Notes: generated from the letters alone by a model not told the origin. A stretch of DNA of 64,000 bases from Klebsiella pneumoniae (GCA_945861065.1 CAMASI010000007.1:18393-82392); one strand, 5' to 3'; positions 26,848-38,712 are shown, counted from the stretch's first letter. Translations and numbers: made by a program.

Positions 26848-27548
26848 GCCGAATCGGACTTGAACCGGTAGCCCACCCCGCGGACGGTCTCGACCCGAGA
26901 GCCAACCTCCTCACCCAGTTTTTCGCGAAGCCGCTTGACGTGGGTGTCTACGGTTCGGGTGACGATGTGAGGAGACATGTCCCATACGTCTCGCAACAAG
27001 GCAGGGCGGCCGACGACCCGACCGGCCCGGCTCGCCAAGACGAACAACAAACGAAACTCCGTCGCTGTGAGTCCCAGCTCGGCGCCATCGACAAAGGCTC
27101 TGTGCGCGCCGCTATCGATCCGCAGCGGACCAAATTCGAGGAGGCTCTCCGAAACTTGGGGCCGTTCATCGTGACGTCGAAGCACGGAGCGAATGCGCAG
27201 CATGAATTCGCGCATCGAAAACTGGCTTTTCACGACGTAATCGTCGGCCCCCACCTCGAATCCGACAACTCGGTCGATCTCGTCACCGCGCGCCGTCAGC
27301 ATGATGATGGGCACGGCCGCCGTTGTCGGAATCGCGCGCAAACGCCGACAAATTTCCGTGCCAGCCATGTCGGGAAGCATGAGGTCCAGCACAACGAGGG
27401 CCGGCATCGCTCGGGCCACGGCGGCCAGTGCTTCTGCGCCGGTAGCAGCGGTAGCCACCTGGAAACCCTCTTTCTGGAGGGCGAGCACCAACATACGACG
27501 AAGGTCGGGCTCATCATCGACGACGAGAACCAGCCGAGGCGGAACCAT
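26844..27548 (-). CDS. phoB: PhoB-like response regulator, OmpR family
   Basis: A 234-residue regulator. The receiver domain has acidic pocket VDDE, phosphoacceptor Asp about 55 in VVLDLMLPD, switch Thr in MLTARG and Lys in YVVKSQF. The C-terminal winged helix has LTATEFRLLFVL and the recognition part VDTHVKRLREKLG, then RGVGYRF. It is the first gene of the phoB-phoR-phoU set and diverges from the peptidase-propeller gene, with about 80 bp between. Confidence 0.92.
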   Translation of the reverse strand: MVPPRLVLVVDDEPDLRRMLVLALQKEGFQVATAATGAEALAAVARAMPALVVLDLMLPDMAGTEICRRLRAIPTTAAVPIIMLTARGDEIDRVVGFEVGADDYVVKSQFSMREFMLRIRSVLRRHDERPQVSESLLEFGPLRIDSGAHRAFVDGAELGLTATEFRLLFVLASRAGRVVGRPALLRDVWDMSPHIVTRTVDTHVKRLREKLGEEVGSRVETVRGVGYRFKSDSA

Positions 27549-27628
27549 GGGTGGATGTCCTATCGCCTGCGCACGCGACCGCCAGCCAATCGCGCGGTGG
27601 GCTGCTACAGCCCCGCCGGGAGTGCGGC

Positions 27629-30600
27629 GTGTTTGGTTGTTTGCTCGCTTTCATGCCGCCGGCGCTCGCCGCTTCGTACGACCCAGAACTCCGGTGGCGG
27701 ACGATAACGACAGAGCATTTTCATCTGCACTTTCATCAGGGCGAGGAACAACTCGCGGAGGAACTTTCCCACACCGCCGAGCGTGTATTTGACACGCTCG
27801 TCGAGGAAATCGCATGGGACCCGCGCGGCCGCATCCACGTCATCATCGTAGACCGCACGGACCAATCGAACGGCTTTGCGTCCACCATTCCGTACAACGC
27901 CATCGTCATCTATGCGACCGCGCCGATGCCCGACTCTAGCCTAAGCCTGTACGAGGACTGGACTACGGCACTGTTTACCCACGAACTGAGCCACATCCTT
28001 CATATCGACAGCAACCATGCAATTGTGGCAGCGGCCCGCAAGGTGCTCGGCCGAGTGGCTACGACGCATCAGGCCTCTCCGCGGTGGATCATCGAGGGTT
28101 TCGCCACATTTCAGGAGACGCGGCAGACCACAGGAGGTCGTGGCCGGGCACCGGCCGCAGAGATGGTGAAACGCACATCGGCGCTTCAGGACCCTTTTCC
28201 GCAGCTGGGCAACCTCGACGGGTTTCAGCCCGATGCACCCGGCGGCAACCTCCGCTACCTGTTTGGGCAGGATTTCATCCAATGGATCGCCGACCACCAG
28301 GGGGAACAGAGTTGGACCCGATGGATTCACCTGTACGGCGGACACGTTCCCTTTCTGCTTCCCACTCAAGCCACCTTTGGGCGATCCTTCCAATCCATGT
28401 ACAAAGATTGGAAGGCGGACGAGATCGCCGACGCATTGTCGGTCGCTGCCGACGTGCGCGCCGCCGGGGAGACCGAGAGCCGTCTGTTGTCGGACCCGGG
28501 CGCTTCTTGCAGCGCACCCGCGTTCTCTCCAGACGGCGATCATCTCGTGTGGAGCTGCTACGACAAGCGCAAGGGTAGCGCGATTTGGCGCACTGACGGT
28601 GACGGATACGCGCCGGTCATCGAGCTCGACCGGCGCGGGGCCTCGCAATTCACTTGGCGTTCCGACAGCCGGGCCTTCGTGTACGCGGGTGTGCACATCG
28701 TCAATCAGTTCAACACATGGTCGGACGTGTACCTACACGTGCTTGGCGAAGAGGGAACGACAGCGCTGACGAGCGGCAGCCGTGCGAGGGATCCGGATTT
28801 CTCCCCTGATGGCAGCCGTTTGTTGGTCGTGACCAACAAGGCACAAAACACGCAGCTGGAACGCCTCACCGTCGACCGTCGGCGGGAGGCACTCACGCAC
28901 CGCACAGACCACGCCGTCTTCGCGACGCCGCGGCATTCTCCCGACGGCAACGTCATTGCCGTCAGCGTGTGGGAGCATGGCGCTCGCGACCTGTGGCTCT
29001 ACGATCCCGAAGGCAAACCGCTGCGCCGGCTGACCGCCGACCCCGCCATCGAGGCCGACCCCACGTGGTCTGCCGACGGCCACTGGTTGTACTTCACGTC
29101 GGATCGATCGGGCATCCCTAACGTGTACGCCATCGACATCGCCACGGAGCATTTGTGGCAGGTCACCAACGTCGTCACAGGCGCCGCCAAACCATCGCTT
29201 CGCGCCGACGGTAAGCTGCTCGCGTGGCAAGAATACTCGGTGGATGGGTGGCAAATCCGAGCCATGGACGTGGATTCATCGCTCTTTTTGGACCGAGGCG
29301 TCCTGCCCCAACCCGTCCACTATGGACCGGCCACCGCGAATCTCATCACGTCCACAAGGCAACCGGCCGCGCCCGAATCACTGGCCTGGGTTGGAGAGCC
29401 GTCCAAGACGCGGAAACCCTTCGACCTCGGGAACGCCGACCCGTACGGCCAAGCCCCACCAGAGTCGGTCGACAGCTTCGATGATGCGCATGTCAGCGAC
29501 GTCTTCGGCGAGGAGGCCGACTATCCGTTCACGTTCGCGCCCCACCGATACCGACCCCTTCCCGGCCTGTTGCCCCGGTACATTCTGCCCTGGTTTCAGT
29601 CTACGCCGCACGCTCCGAGCGATCCCTGGGCTTTCACCTGCATCGATCCAGTGTGGTTCTGCTCCGGCGTGCAGGCCAACATCGCGACGGGCGCGGCGGA
29701 CCCCCTGCGACACGCATCCTGGGGAATCAACGCCTCGTACCGGACGGATGCGGCGGCCGGGGGCGGCAGCGCCGGCTTTGTGTGGAACCGCTACTTGCCG
29801 GTTGTGGCCATTGGCGGAAGCACGCTACCCGTCGCCGCAGCCAATCTCTTATTCGTCGACCCAGCGGCGCCCGTGGACGAAAATGGCGACCTGCTCCTCT
29901 ATGCAACGGATCCAGCCACACTCTACTACGAGCGGCGAAACACCGGCTATGCGCAGGTTTCTTTCCCGTACCGCCTTCGCAGCACGCTGTTTGGCAGGTA
30001 CTCGATGACCGAACGCAAAGAGCTCGACCCTCTGCCGAAGGACGTTTACCTTCCGCTCGTTCCGCTCCGCGGCACACAAGGGGCGCTGAGCGCGGGTTGG
30101 CGATTCGCGACCTCAGAGCAGACGCCGTACGCCATCAGCACAGAGAACGGCCGTGTCACCAGCGTCGTCGCGAGCGTCTTGACCCCCTGGCTCGGCAGCT
30201 TTGTGCAAGCAGAAGACGGGTCCTCCGTGCCGCTCACCCAAGTCCAACTCACCGCAGACGTGCGCGAATATGTGGTGAATCCGTGGATTCCGAACCACGT
30301 CTTTGCCTTTCAGGGGGGCGTTGGACTCGCTGTCGGAGGCACGCAATACCTCGGCAACTACCAACTCGGCGGCAGCTTTGGCGACAGCGCTTTTTACGTC
30401 ACGCCCGACGAGTTTCGAATGCTGCGCGGCTACCCGTTCGCCTACGACGCCGGCGACTTGTATTGGCTTGGAACGGCCGAGTACCGCGCGCCGCTATTGC
30501 GCTTCAATCGAGGCTTTGGGACGGTACCGGTCTTCGTGCGCGACCTCAGCATCGCCGCATTCGTAGACGTCGGCAATGCCTTCGTGAACCCGACCGCTGG

Positions 30601-30802
30601 CACAGGGCTTCCGATCACAGCAGCCGCGTTGGGCGAGGAGGCGTTCGGCGACCCCCTCATCGGCGTCGGCGCAGAGGTCACCCTTCGCACCGTGTTGTTG
30701 TGGGGCGCAGGGCTGGACGGGCGCGCCGGCGTTGCCGTTCCCGCCACCTCCATCGACAGCCATGCGCCGGTGCCCTACCTCCAACTCGGAGGTTCGTTCT
30801 GA
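27629..30802 (+). CDS. Zinc metallopeptidase fused to TolB-like propeller and C-terminal beta-barrel
   Basis: About 1057 residues from the GTG at 27629. GGGAG lies six bases before it and a signal peptide follows (MFGCLLAFMPPALA). An in-frame start at 27551 is less likely. Three parts can be seen. Residues about 20-260 are a gluzincin-type peptidase with HELSH (about 118-122) and the downstream glutamate in IIEGFATFQE. Residues about 270-600 are WD40/TolB-like blades (PAFSPDGDHLVW, DPDFSPDGSRLLV, DPTWSADGHWLYF). Residues about 650-1057 are a Gly/aromatic strand-rich domain ending LQLGGSF, with the terminal Phe of outer-membrane barrels. Likely an outer-membrane protein exposing a peptidase to the periplasm. 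Confidence 0.82.
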   Translation: MFGCLLAFMPPALAASYDPELRWRTITTEHFHLHFHQGEEQLAEELSHTAERVFDTLVEEIAWDPRGRIHVIIVDRTDQSNGFASTIPYNAIVIYATAPMPDSSLSLYEDWTTALFTHELSHILHIDSNHAIVAAARKVLGRVATTHQASPRWIIEGFATFQETRQTTGGRGRAPAAEMVKRTSALQDPFPQLGNLDGFQPDAPGGNLRYLFGQDFIQWIADHQGEQSWTRWIHLYGGHVPFLLPTQATFGRSFQSMYKDWKADEIADALSVAADVRAAGETESRLLSDPGASCSAPAFSPDGDHLVWSCYDKRKGSAIWRTDGDGYAPVIELDRRGASQFTWRSDSRAFVYAGVHIVNQFNTWSDVYLHVLGEEGTTALTSGSRARDPDFSPDGSRLLVVTNKAQNTQLERLTVDRRREALTHRTDHAVFATPRHSPDGNVIAVSVWEHGARDLWLYDPEGKPLRRLTADPAIEADPTWSADGHWLYFTSDRSGIPNVYAIDIATEHLWQVTNVVTGAAKPSLRADGKLLAWQEYSVDGWQIRAMDVDSSLFLDRGVLPQPVHYGPATANLITSTRQPAAPESLAWVGEPSKTRKPFDLGNADPYGQAPPESVDSFDDAHVSDVFGEEADYPFTFAPHRYRPLPGLLPRYILPWFQSTPHAPSDPWAFTCIDPVWFCSGVQANIATGAADPLRHASWGINASYRTDAAAGGGSAGFVWNRYLPVVAIGGSTLPVAAANLLFVDPAAPVDENGDLLLYATDPATLYYERRNTGYAQVSFPYRLRSTLFGRYSMTERKELDPLPKDVYLPLVPLRGTQGALSAGWRFATSEQTPYAISTENGRVTSVVASVLTPWLGSFVQAEDGSSVPLTQVQLTADVREYVVNPWIPNHVFAFQGGVGLAVGGTQYLGNYQLGGSFGDSAFYVTPDEFRMLRGYPFAYDAGDLYWLGTAEYRAPLLRFNRGFGTVPVFVRDLSIAAFVDVGNAFVNPTAGTGLPITAAALGEEAFGDPLIGVGAEVTLRTVLLWGAGLDGRAGVAVPATSIDSHAPVPYLQLGGSF

Positions 30803-32745
30803 TCGTTTTCCTGTGGGCGGTTCGCTGTTTCGCCAGTGACGCAGACGCTGTCGCATTGGGCGACTGTGGTCGAGCGCGCGCGGCGCTCACGTCCACAGAC
30901 ACCGACGCCGATCGGCTGGCCGCCGCACGCTGCGCACTGGACCTGGGCCGGCCAGAGGACGCCCTTGCCGACCTCCGCGGCGTCTCCGGCTTCAGCGCAT
31001 GGGTCGCATGGATCCGACTCAAGGCACTCGTAGACCTGCAACGGTGGGAAGAGGCGCTGTCGGTGGACATTTCCGAACTGCCGACGTCGGCAAAGGACGC
31101 GCTTGAGGTCGAACGAGGCCGGGCTCAGGGCGCCTTAGGCCGGCCGACCCCCTGGTTGGAGGCCCACACCGATCGGTCGGACGCACGGTTCTACGCCGCA
31201 AGCGCCGCCGCACAACGTGGCGACTCTGTCACCGCGCGCCGTCTGTGGCTGCAAGGGTGGGCAGATGCAAGTCTCGGGGGTTGGGACCAGCGTGCCGCCG
31301 AATCGCTCGCAGGCCTCGGAACCTCGGTCGCTGACGTCCAGAACGTGGACGTCCGCGCCGCCGCCCGTACCCGCGTCTCCTCCCTGAGTCAGGCGGACCG
31401 CAACATCGAAGCGCTAGCGCTGCTGGAGTCACTCTCGCCCAGTCCCGACGTTGCCCAGGCGGCTCGCTACGCGCGCCTCGCCACAGCGGCCAAGGCCTAC
31501 CCAAAGGCAATCGATTGGTGGACGGTCGCCCACGGCCCTGCAGCGAGCGCCACCGCTGGGCCGAAGGACCTGTTCGATCATGCGCTTACCTACGCCCGCG
31601 CCGACGACTACGAAAACGCAGCGGTCGTCTATCGTCGACTCATGGCACAACACCCAGCGACCGATGAAGCGGAATTCGCATCGTTTAAGCTCGGGTATAT
31701 GCTTTGGGACCGAGGAGATTGCGCCGCAGCAATCCCCTTGCTCCTAGACGTCAAAGGCAGCCACCTTGACGAAGCGTTGTGGTTTGCCGGACGCTGTCGT
31801 TGGCGGGCGGGCGATCAGCCCGGCGCTATCGAACTCATGGGTCGCCTGCAGCGGGAAACACCCCGATCGACCTTGGTCGCCGGCGCGGCCTACTGGACTG
31901 CCAGGGGAAAACCCGAAGGTCCTGAGCGCGCCGAAGCGTTGCGATCCGTCCGGTCCCGCTGGCCTGTCTCCCTTTGGGCGTGGTTCATTCCCTCGGGTCC
32001 AAACAAACCCGCCCGGAACTCTGTCCCGATCCCCCTTCCCGCGGAGCTAGCCGAACAGCCGACCGTTCAGCGCGTCTTAGCCCTACGTGACGCGGGCCTT
32101 CTCGATTGGGCAGCGACGGAACTGCGATCCGTGCGCTGGACCGGCAGCGCCGATCCGCTCCCCGTCGCTTCTCTTCGATTTTCGGTGGGGGAGTACGCCA
32201 GCGCCCGAAAACTCGCTCAACCCGCCTGCTCCGACCCGAGGGCTAAGGCGTTGTGCAGCCCGTTACCGGAACGCGACTTGGTCAGCCGGGTCGCCAAAGA
32301 ACACGGCCTGGACCCAGTCCTTGCTTGGGGCGTCATGGAAGCCGAATCAAGCCTGGACCCGAGCGTCACGAGCCCCGTGGGCGCGAGAGGACTCATGCAG
32401 CTCATGCCGACCGTAGCGAAGTCATTGCATGAGGCGCTCATGCCTGGCACGCCATTTGAGCCCGATCGCCTCTACCAAGGGCGATACAATGCTTGGTTGG
32501 GGACGTCGGAGTTGGGACGACTCCAAAACAGGTACAAAACACATCTCGGGGGCACTTCCGCGCCTGCCGTTGTCGCCGCGTACAATGCCGGCACAGACGC
32601 AGTGGACCGCTGGCTCGTTGCGTCAGACGGTGATCCCGCCTCCTTCGCTGACGACATCCCGTGGACTGAGACCCGGCGCTACGTGCGCCGCGTGCTGAGC
32701 GTCGCCTTGGACGTACGCCGCGTGTGGGGTCTCCCAGCGCCGTGA
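30799..32745 (+). CDS. Soluble lytic murein transglycosylase (SLT family) with probable CTG start
   Basis: About 648 residues. The C-terminal 170 residues are a GH23 lysozyme-like domain: catalytic Glu in GVMEAESSLDP, then SPVGARGLMQLMP, NAWLGTSELGRL and VAAYNAGTDAVDRW. The N-terminal 450 residues are a superhelix of TPR-like repeats, as in Slt70. No ATG, GTG or TTG precedes the signal peptide (IVFLWAVRCFAS). A CTG at 30799 overlaps the previous stop (CTGA) and has GGAGG exactly six bases before it, so I take it as start. The first TTG, near 30856, would remove the signal peptide. It is a periplasmic enzyme cleaving glycan strands. Confidence 0.85.
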   Translation: MIVFLWAVRCFASDADAVALGDCGRARAALTSTDTDADRLAAARCALDLGRPEDALADLRGVSGFSAWVAWIRLKALVDLQRWEEALSVDISELPTSAKDALEVERGRAQGALGRPTPWLEAHTDRSDARFYAASAAAQRGDSVTARRLWLQGWADASLGGWDQRAAESLAGLGTSVADVQNVDVRAAARTRVSSLSQADRNIEALALLESLSPSPDVAQAARYARLATAAKAYPKAIDWWTVAHGPAASATAGPKDLFDHALTYARADDYENAAVVYRRLMAQHPATDEAEFASFKLGYMLWDRGDCAAAIPLLLDVKGSHLDEALWFAGRCRWRAGDQPGAIELMGRLQRETPRSTLVAGAAYWTARGKPEGPERAEALRSVRSRWPVSLWAWFIPSGPNKPARNSVPIPLPAELAEQPTVQRVLALRDAGLLDWAATELRSVRWTGSADPLPVASLRFSVGEYASARKLAQPACSDPRAKALCSPLPERDLVSRVAKEHGLDPVLAWGVMEAESSLDPSVTSPVGARGLMQLMPTVAKSLHEALMPGTPFEPDRLYQGRYNAWLGTSELGRLQNRYKTHLGGTSAPAVVAAYNAGTDAVDRWLVASDGDPASFADDIPWTETRRYVRRVLSVALDVRRVWGLPAP

Positions 32746-32844
32746 GCAAGCTGACCTGCTGTTCACCGGGTTCGGCGATGAAGCGACAGCCTCTGTGTTA
32801 TGGCGCGCCGGCTCGGCAGTGCCAGGCCAACCAACGAGGAGACA

Positions 32845-33345
32845 ATGACAAGCTGCCCATCGTGTGGAGCCCTGGTCCCGGAAGCCGCCACGCGTTGTAA
32901 AGACTGCTTTGCGGACCTGACGGCGACGAAAAAGAAGAGCAACACAACGCTCGTAGCCCTGTTGGGCATGTTCGCTTTGATGGCCATTATTGGAGCAGGT
33001 GTTCTGTACTACGGCGCCACGCTGCCCCTAGAGGAGCGCATCCTCGTGGACGAAGACACACGCTCCATCATTTGGACGACCAAGTACCGCTCCGGAATCG
33101 AGACGAAGCGATTGTCATGGGATCAGGTGCAGCGACTAGAATCGGGCACCGGCAGCGCCGGCGGCTTCGAGGTCGTGGCGATCGACCTCAGCGGAAATCG
33201 ACACACGGTGATGCGGGGCGAGGTGCCCCTCGCTGGGGAGGCCTCCAGTTACGCATCGCTTATGAACAAACCGTTCACTGACCTAGACAATATCGAGAAT
33301 TTGAGCCCCGCACCGAGCCCGACCCCGGCACCCACCGAGCACTGA
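32845..33345 (+). CDS. Zinc-ribbon single-pass membrane protein
   Basis: 166 residues from the ATG at 32845, with GAGGAGA just upstream. The N-terminus is a double zinc knuckle (MTSCPSCGALVPEAATRCKD, then C), followed after a basic stretch (KKKS) by one transmembrane helix (TLVALLGMFALMAIIGAGVLY). The outer part (about 100 residues) is followed by a Pro/Ser/Thr tail. The function is unknown. Cytoplasmic zinc ribbons tethered to the membrane are common in this phylum. The MreB-like gene follows after 46 bp. Confidence 0.7.
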   Translation: MTSCPSCGALVPEAATRCKDCFADLTATKKKSNTTLVALLGMFALMAIIGAGVLYYGATLPLEERILVDEDTRSIIWTTKYRSGIETKRLSWDQVQRLESGTGSAGGFEVVAIDLSGNRHTVMRGEVPLAGEASSYASLMNKPFTDLDNIENLSPAPSPTPAPTEH

Positions 33346-33391
33346 CGGAGGGCAAATACTCCGAACCCGACCGACTCCCTGGGACATCGCG

Positions 33392-34351
33392 GTGGACCTG
33401 GGCACATCGCGCCTCCGCTGCGTGACCGCGTCGGGCGCTCTGGCCTCGGACGAGCCCTCGCTCATTGCACGCCGCGCCGGTGGAATCATCGTTGCCATGG
33501 GCGACGACGCCGCCGATCTCCTGGGTCGTGAACCGCCAGGGGTAACCGTCACCCAACCGATTCGATGTGGCGTCGTGGTGGACCCGGTCGCCCTCGGCCC
33601 CATGCTTACCCGTGCCTTTGAGCGCGCCGGAAGGCGTCGTCCAAGAGTGCTGGCGCTCGGCGGGCCCGGCGGGGAACTAGCGGCGCGCTCTTTGGATGCG
33701 GCGTTACGAAGCGCCGGCGCATCGGACGTGTCCGTGCTCCCGAGCGCCGTCGCAGTCGCAAGCGGCATCGGTCTGCCGTTGCTCGAACCCATCGGCGCCC
33801 TCGTCATCGATATCGGCGCCGGCCAGTTGAGTGCCACGGTCCTGACCGCTGGCGAAGTTGTGGTTCGCAAGGAGGCGACGGTAGGCGGTGACGATGTCAC
33901 CCTCCGAATCGCTGCCTGGCTTCGGGATGCCCATGGTCTTGACCTGGGTCAGCGCGCCTCGGAAGCCCTTAAGGTCCGTCTCGCCGCCGCCCGTCCACCC
34001 GGCGACCCCATCCGCCTGCGATGTCGGGGTCGGGAGGTCTCCACAGGGGCACCCCGGGAGGCAGAAATCGGACAAGCCGAACTGGTCGCAGCGATCAAGC
34101 CGTGGGTCGTCGCGCTGACCCACCTGGTCCTGGACGCGCTGGCCGCCACACCCCCCGAGTTGGCAGGCGACATCGCGGATCGCGGGGCCATCCTGGTAGG
34201 TGGGGGCAGCCGATTGCGTTTCCTCGACGAGGTGCTCCGGGACGAAATTCGGTTGCCCGTGGTCACCCCAGACGCGCCCGAACGTGCCGCAGTCCAAGGC
34301 GCAGCCCAACTCTTGGCTCGCCCAGCAGAAGTGCGCCCCCTCACGACGTGA
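33392..34351 (+). CDS. Divergent MreB-like actin-fold ATPase
   Basis: At least 319 residues. Actin-fold ATP motifs in order: phosphate-1 DLGTSRLRCVTAS with EPSLIARR, the RCGVVVDP segment of the MreB family, phosphate-2 LVIDIGAGQLSATVL, and the adenosine motif AILVGGGSRLRFLDEVL. Homology starts before the GTG at 33392 (WDIAVDLGTS), but no ATG, GTG or TTG lies in frame before it. Either GTG is used with a clipped strand or a rare codon serves (an ATA at 33356 follows GGAGGG). It is shorter than MreB (about 340). No mreC or mreD is nearby, so a role in cell shape is not certain. Confidence 0.75.
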   Translation: MDLGTSRLRCVTASGALASDEPSLIARRAGGIIVAMGDDAADLLGREPPGVTVTQPIRCGVVVDPVALGPMLTRAFERAGRRRPRVLALGGPGGELAARSLDAALRSAGASDVSVLPSAVAVASGIGLPLLEPIGALVIDIGAGQLSATVLTAGEVVVRKEATVGGDDVTLRIAAWLRDAHGLDLGQRASEALKVRLAAARPPGDPIRLRCRGREVSTGAPREAEIGQAELVAAIKPWVVALTHLVLDALAATPPELAGDIADRGAILVGGGSRLRFLDEVLRDEIRLPVVTPDAPERAAVQGAAQLLARPAEVRPLTT

Positions 34352-34357
34352 CCGTCG

Positions 34358-35338
34358 CTACTCAATCAGTTCGGAGGGTCCAATCGCCTCGTAGGTCACA
34401 GAGACCGGCGTCAACGGCTCCACCTCAAAGTCCGTCAGCAACACGCTGTTCCGCGCCGGCTGATAGGTCCACTGGGTTTCCGGCGTAAACACGACATGCG
34501 CACCGTCGATGTCGGCCGCGACCTCGATGGATTCCACAATCGGTATCTCAGACAAGAAATATTCTTGCGATGGGTTCGCCACCGTTTCACCTATTTCCCC
34601 AAGCACCGCGGCCCAGTCCTCCGTACAAATCGGGGTCAGAACGCCGCCAAGCGCTTCCGTTACCTCAATGTACCCCGACCCCTCCTCGGCCTCGAGTCCA
34701 CACCCGCCCGGCGGCCCCACGATCGAGTGCACGCCCACCATCGATGGCGCGCGCTTCAGGTCGTACAGGTAGTCGATCCACTCCTCCAGCCCGATCGGCA
34801 CATCCCCCGAGTGGTCCACTTCGTCTGAAAGCACGATGATTGCCAGCCGGGCCTCTTCGCGAATAAAACCCGCGTTCTGAGTTTGTCCCTTGAGCTCAAT
34901 CGCCGTGTACGCAGCGGCCCGACCCATCTCCGCAGAATCACCCGAAACGCCGAGTCGAGCCATGTCATCAAAAACACTCTCAGGAAACGGGGTGGCGGGA
35001 TCAATCCATTTGACTCCCTGAGCCGCCTGGAGCTGACCCGACTGGGTGGGATCCTCCATGTCCGTGGAAACAACGCCTATGTGGAATAAGAGTCCCGAAC
35101 TCACAAACCACTCGATGAACACGGGGAAATTAACGGCAATCGCGTCTTGCTCGTCGTCCATTGAGCACGAGTTGTCAACGACCCACAACACGTCCACCGA
35201 CGGCTCCGTCACCTGAACAAAGCTGTCCACGACCTCCACATTCACCGGCTTCGCCGCCGATGGGACGGCATCCAGCCGGCTTGGGTCTGCGAAACCGACC
35301 TCCGAGCACCCCGCCGAAAGCGTCAGGAACCACCGCAT
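34358..35338 (-). CDS. von Willebrand factor A domain lipoprotein
   Basis: 326 residues from the ATG at 35338. MRWFLTLSAGCSE is a lipobox (SAGC). The VWA domain begins at about residue 48 with VDVLWVVDNSCSMDD. The metal-ion-dependent adhesion site reads D-N-S-C-S, the DxSxS rule with Cys as the fourth residue. IGVVSTDM, LSDEVDHSG and the C-terminal beta-sandwich (VVFTPETQWTYQPA) follow. It is likely outer-membrane or surface-bound and binds a protein partner. It ends six bases from the convergent MreB-like gene. The rRNA operon lies upstream on the same strand. Confidence 0.8.
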   Translation of the reverse strand: MRWFLTLSAGCSEVGFADPSRLDAVPSAAKPVNVEVVDSFVQVTEPSVDVLWVVDNSCSMDDEQDAIAVNFPVFIEWFVSSGLLFHIGVVSTDMEDPTQSGQLQAAQGVKWIDPATPFPESVFDDMARLGVSGDSAEMGRAAAYTAIELKGQTQNAGFIREEARLAIIVLSDEVDHSGDVPIGLEEWIDYLYDLKRAPSMVGVHSIVGPPGGCGLEAEEGSGYIEVTEALGGVLTPICTEDWAAVLGEIGETVANPSQEYFLSEIPIVESIEVAADIDGAHVVFTPETQWTYQPARNSVLLTDFEVEPLTPVSVTYEAIGPSELIE

Positions 35339-35404
35339 GCCAGCACCGTAGCCGTGGCTCCCGCCGGCCGCCAGCCGCCCTCGGCCCAACCTTAAACGGA
35401 GCGA

Positions 35405-35430
35405 CCCCACCCATGAAAACATGGGTGGGG
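35405..35430 (-). terminator. GC-rich hairpin after the rRNA operon
   Basis: Perfect 11-bp stem CCCCACCCATG/CATGGGTGGGG with an AAAA (TTTT on the transcript) loop, about 12 bp past the 5S gene. No U-run follows on the minus strand (TCGCTCCGTTT), so it is either an imperfect intrinsic terminator or an RNA end-stabilising stem. The core ACCCATG recurs in the 16S-23S spacer. Confidence 0.6.
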
Positions 35431-35441
35431 CCGCAAAAGGG

Positions 35442-35560
35442 TGGCCGGCGATACCTACTCTCCCACCAAGTTGCCCTGGCAGTACCATCGGCGCGACGAA
35501 GCTTAACTTCCGAGTTCGGAATGGGATCGGGTGGAACCTTCGCGCTATCGTCACCGGCCA
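35442..35560 (-). rRNA. rrf: 5S ribosomal RNA
   Basis: About 119 nt. The ends TGGCCGGTGAC and the complementary GTATCGCCGGCCA form helix I, and the conserved CCGAACTCGGAAGTTAAG and GGTGGGAGAGTAGG segments are present. It is last in the 16S-23S-5S operon, about 85 bp after the 23S gene. Ends are estimated from helix I. Confidence 0.95.
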
Positions 35561-35644
35561 TAAGGATACGCGTATAGGGAGGGGTCGACGTTGTCGATCG
35601 GCAAGATCTTACTCTAAAACCCGTCGTCGGAGCGCACTCCGGCG
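35561..35644 (-). other. 23S-5S spacer with the 3' arm of the pre-23S processing stem
   Basis: Positions about 35569-35588 (GCGTATAGGGAGGGGTCGAC on the plus strand) are complementary, with few mismatches, to about 38585-38605 in the 16S-23S spacer (GTCTACCCC..CCCTATACGC). The two arms would close a long stem around 23S rRNA, the usual RNase III substrate. Confidence 0.65.
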
Positions 35645-38521
<2,877 letters not shown>

Positions 38522-38712
38522 CCGGATAATTGTGCGCTCGATCAACGACACCCATGACGAATCATGGGTGGATCGACATATACGTCTACCCCATTCCCTA
38601 TACGCGATGTAAAAGAACAAATCGTCGAGTTTTCACTCCACGAAATGCAGGCAGAAAGAAACGAACCGTAGTCTACCCATGAGACCGCCGACCGAAGTCG
38701 GGGCGGTACTCC
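38522..38712 (-). other. 16S-23S internal transcribed spacer without tRNA
   Basis: About 190 bp between the two rRNAs with no cloverleaf on either strand. It contains a 9-bp hairpin CACCCATGA-cgaa-TCATGGGTG (38549-38570), the 5' arm of the pre-23S stem (38585-38605), a boxA (38608-38619) and AACGAACCGT (38660-38669), which is complementary to the 16S leader at 40285-40294 and probably forms the pre-16S stem. Many proteobacterial operons carry tRNA-Ile and tRNA-Ala here. Confidence 0.85.
38608..38619 (-). promoter_or_regulatory. boxA-like antitermination site
   Basis: On the minus strand the sequence reads TGTTCTTTTACA, close to the rRNA boxA consensus (TGCTCTTTA-type) bound by NusB/NusE. It lies in the spacer upstream of 23S, where boxA is expected. 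NusB is encoded at 12531-13007. Confidence 0.6.

Noticed and set aside
27549..27628. Pho box between phoB and the peptidase gene
   Set aside because: I looked for the 7-bp direct repeats of a Pho box and did not find a convincing pair.
29653..30798. Transglycosylase frame starting at 29653
   Set aside because: This part is Arg/His-rich sequence antiparallel in character to the peptidase gene and precedes the signal peptide.
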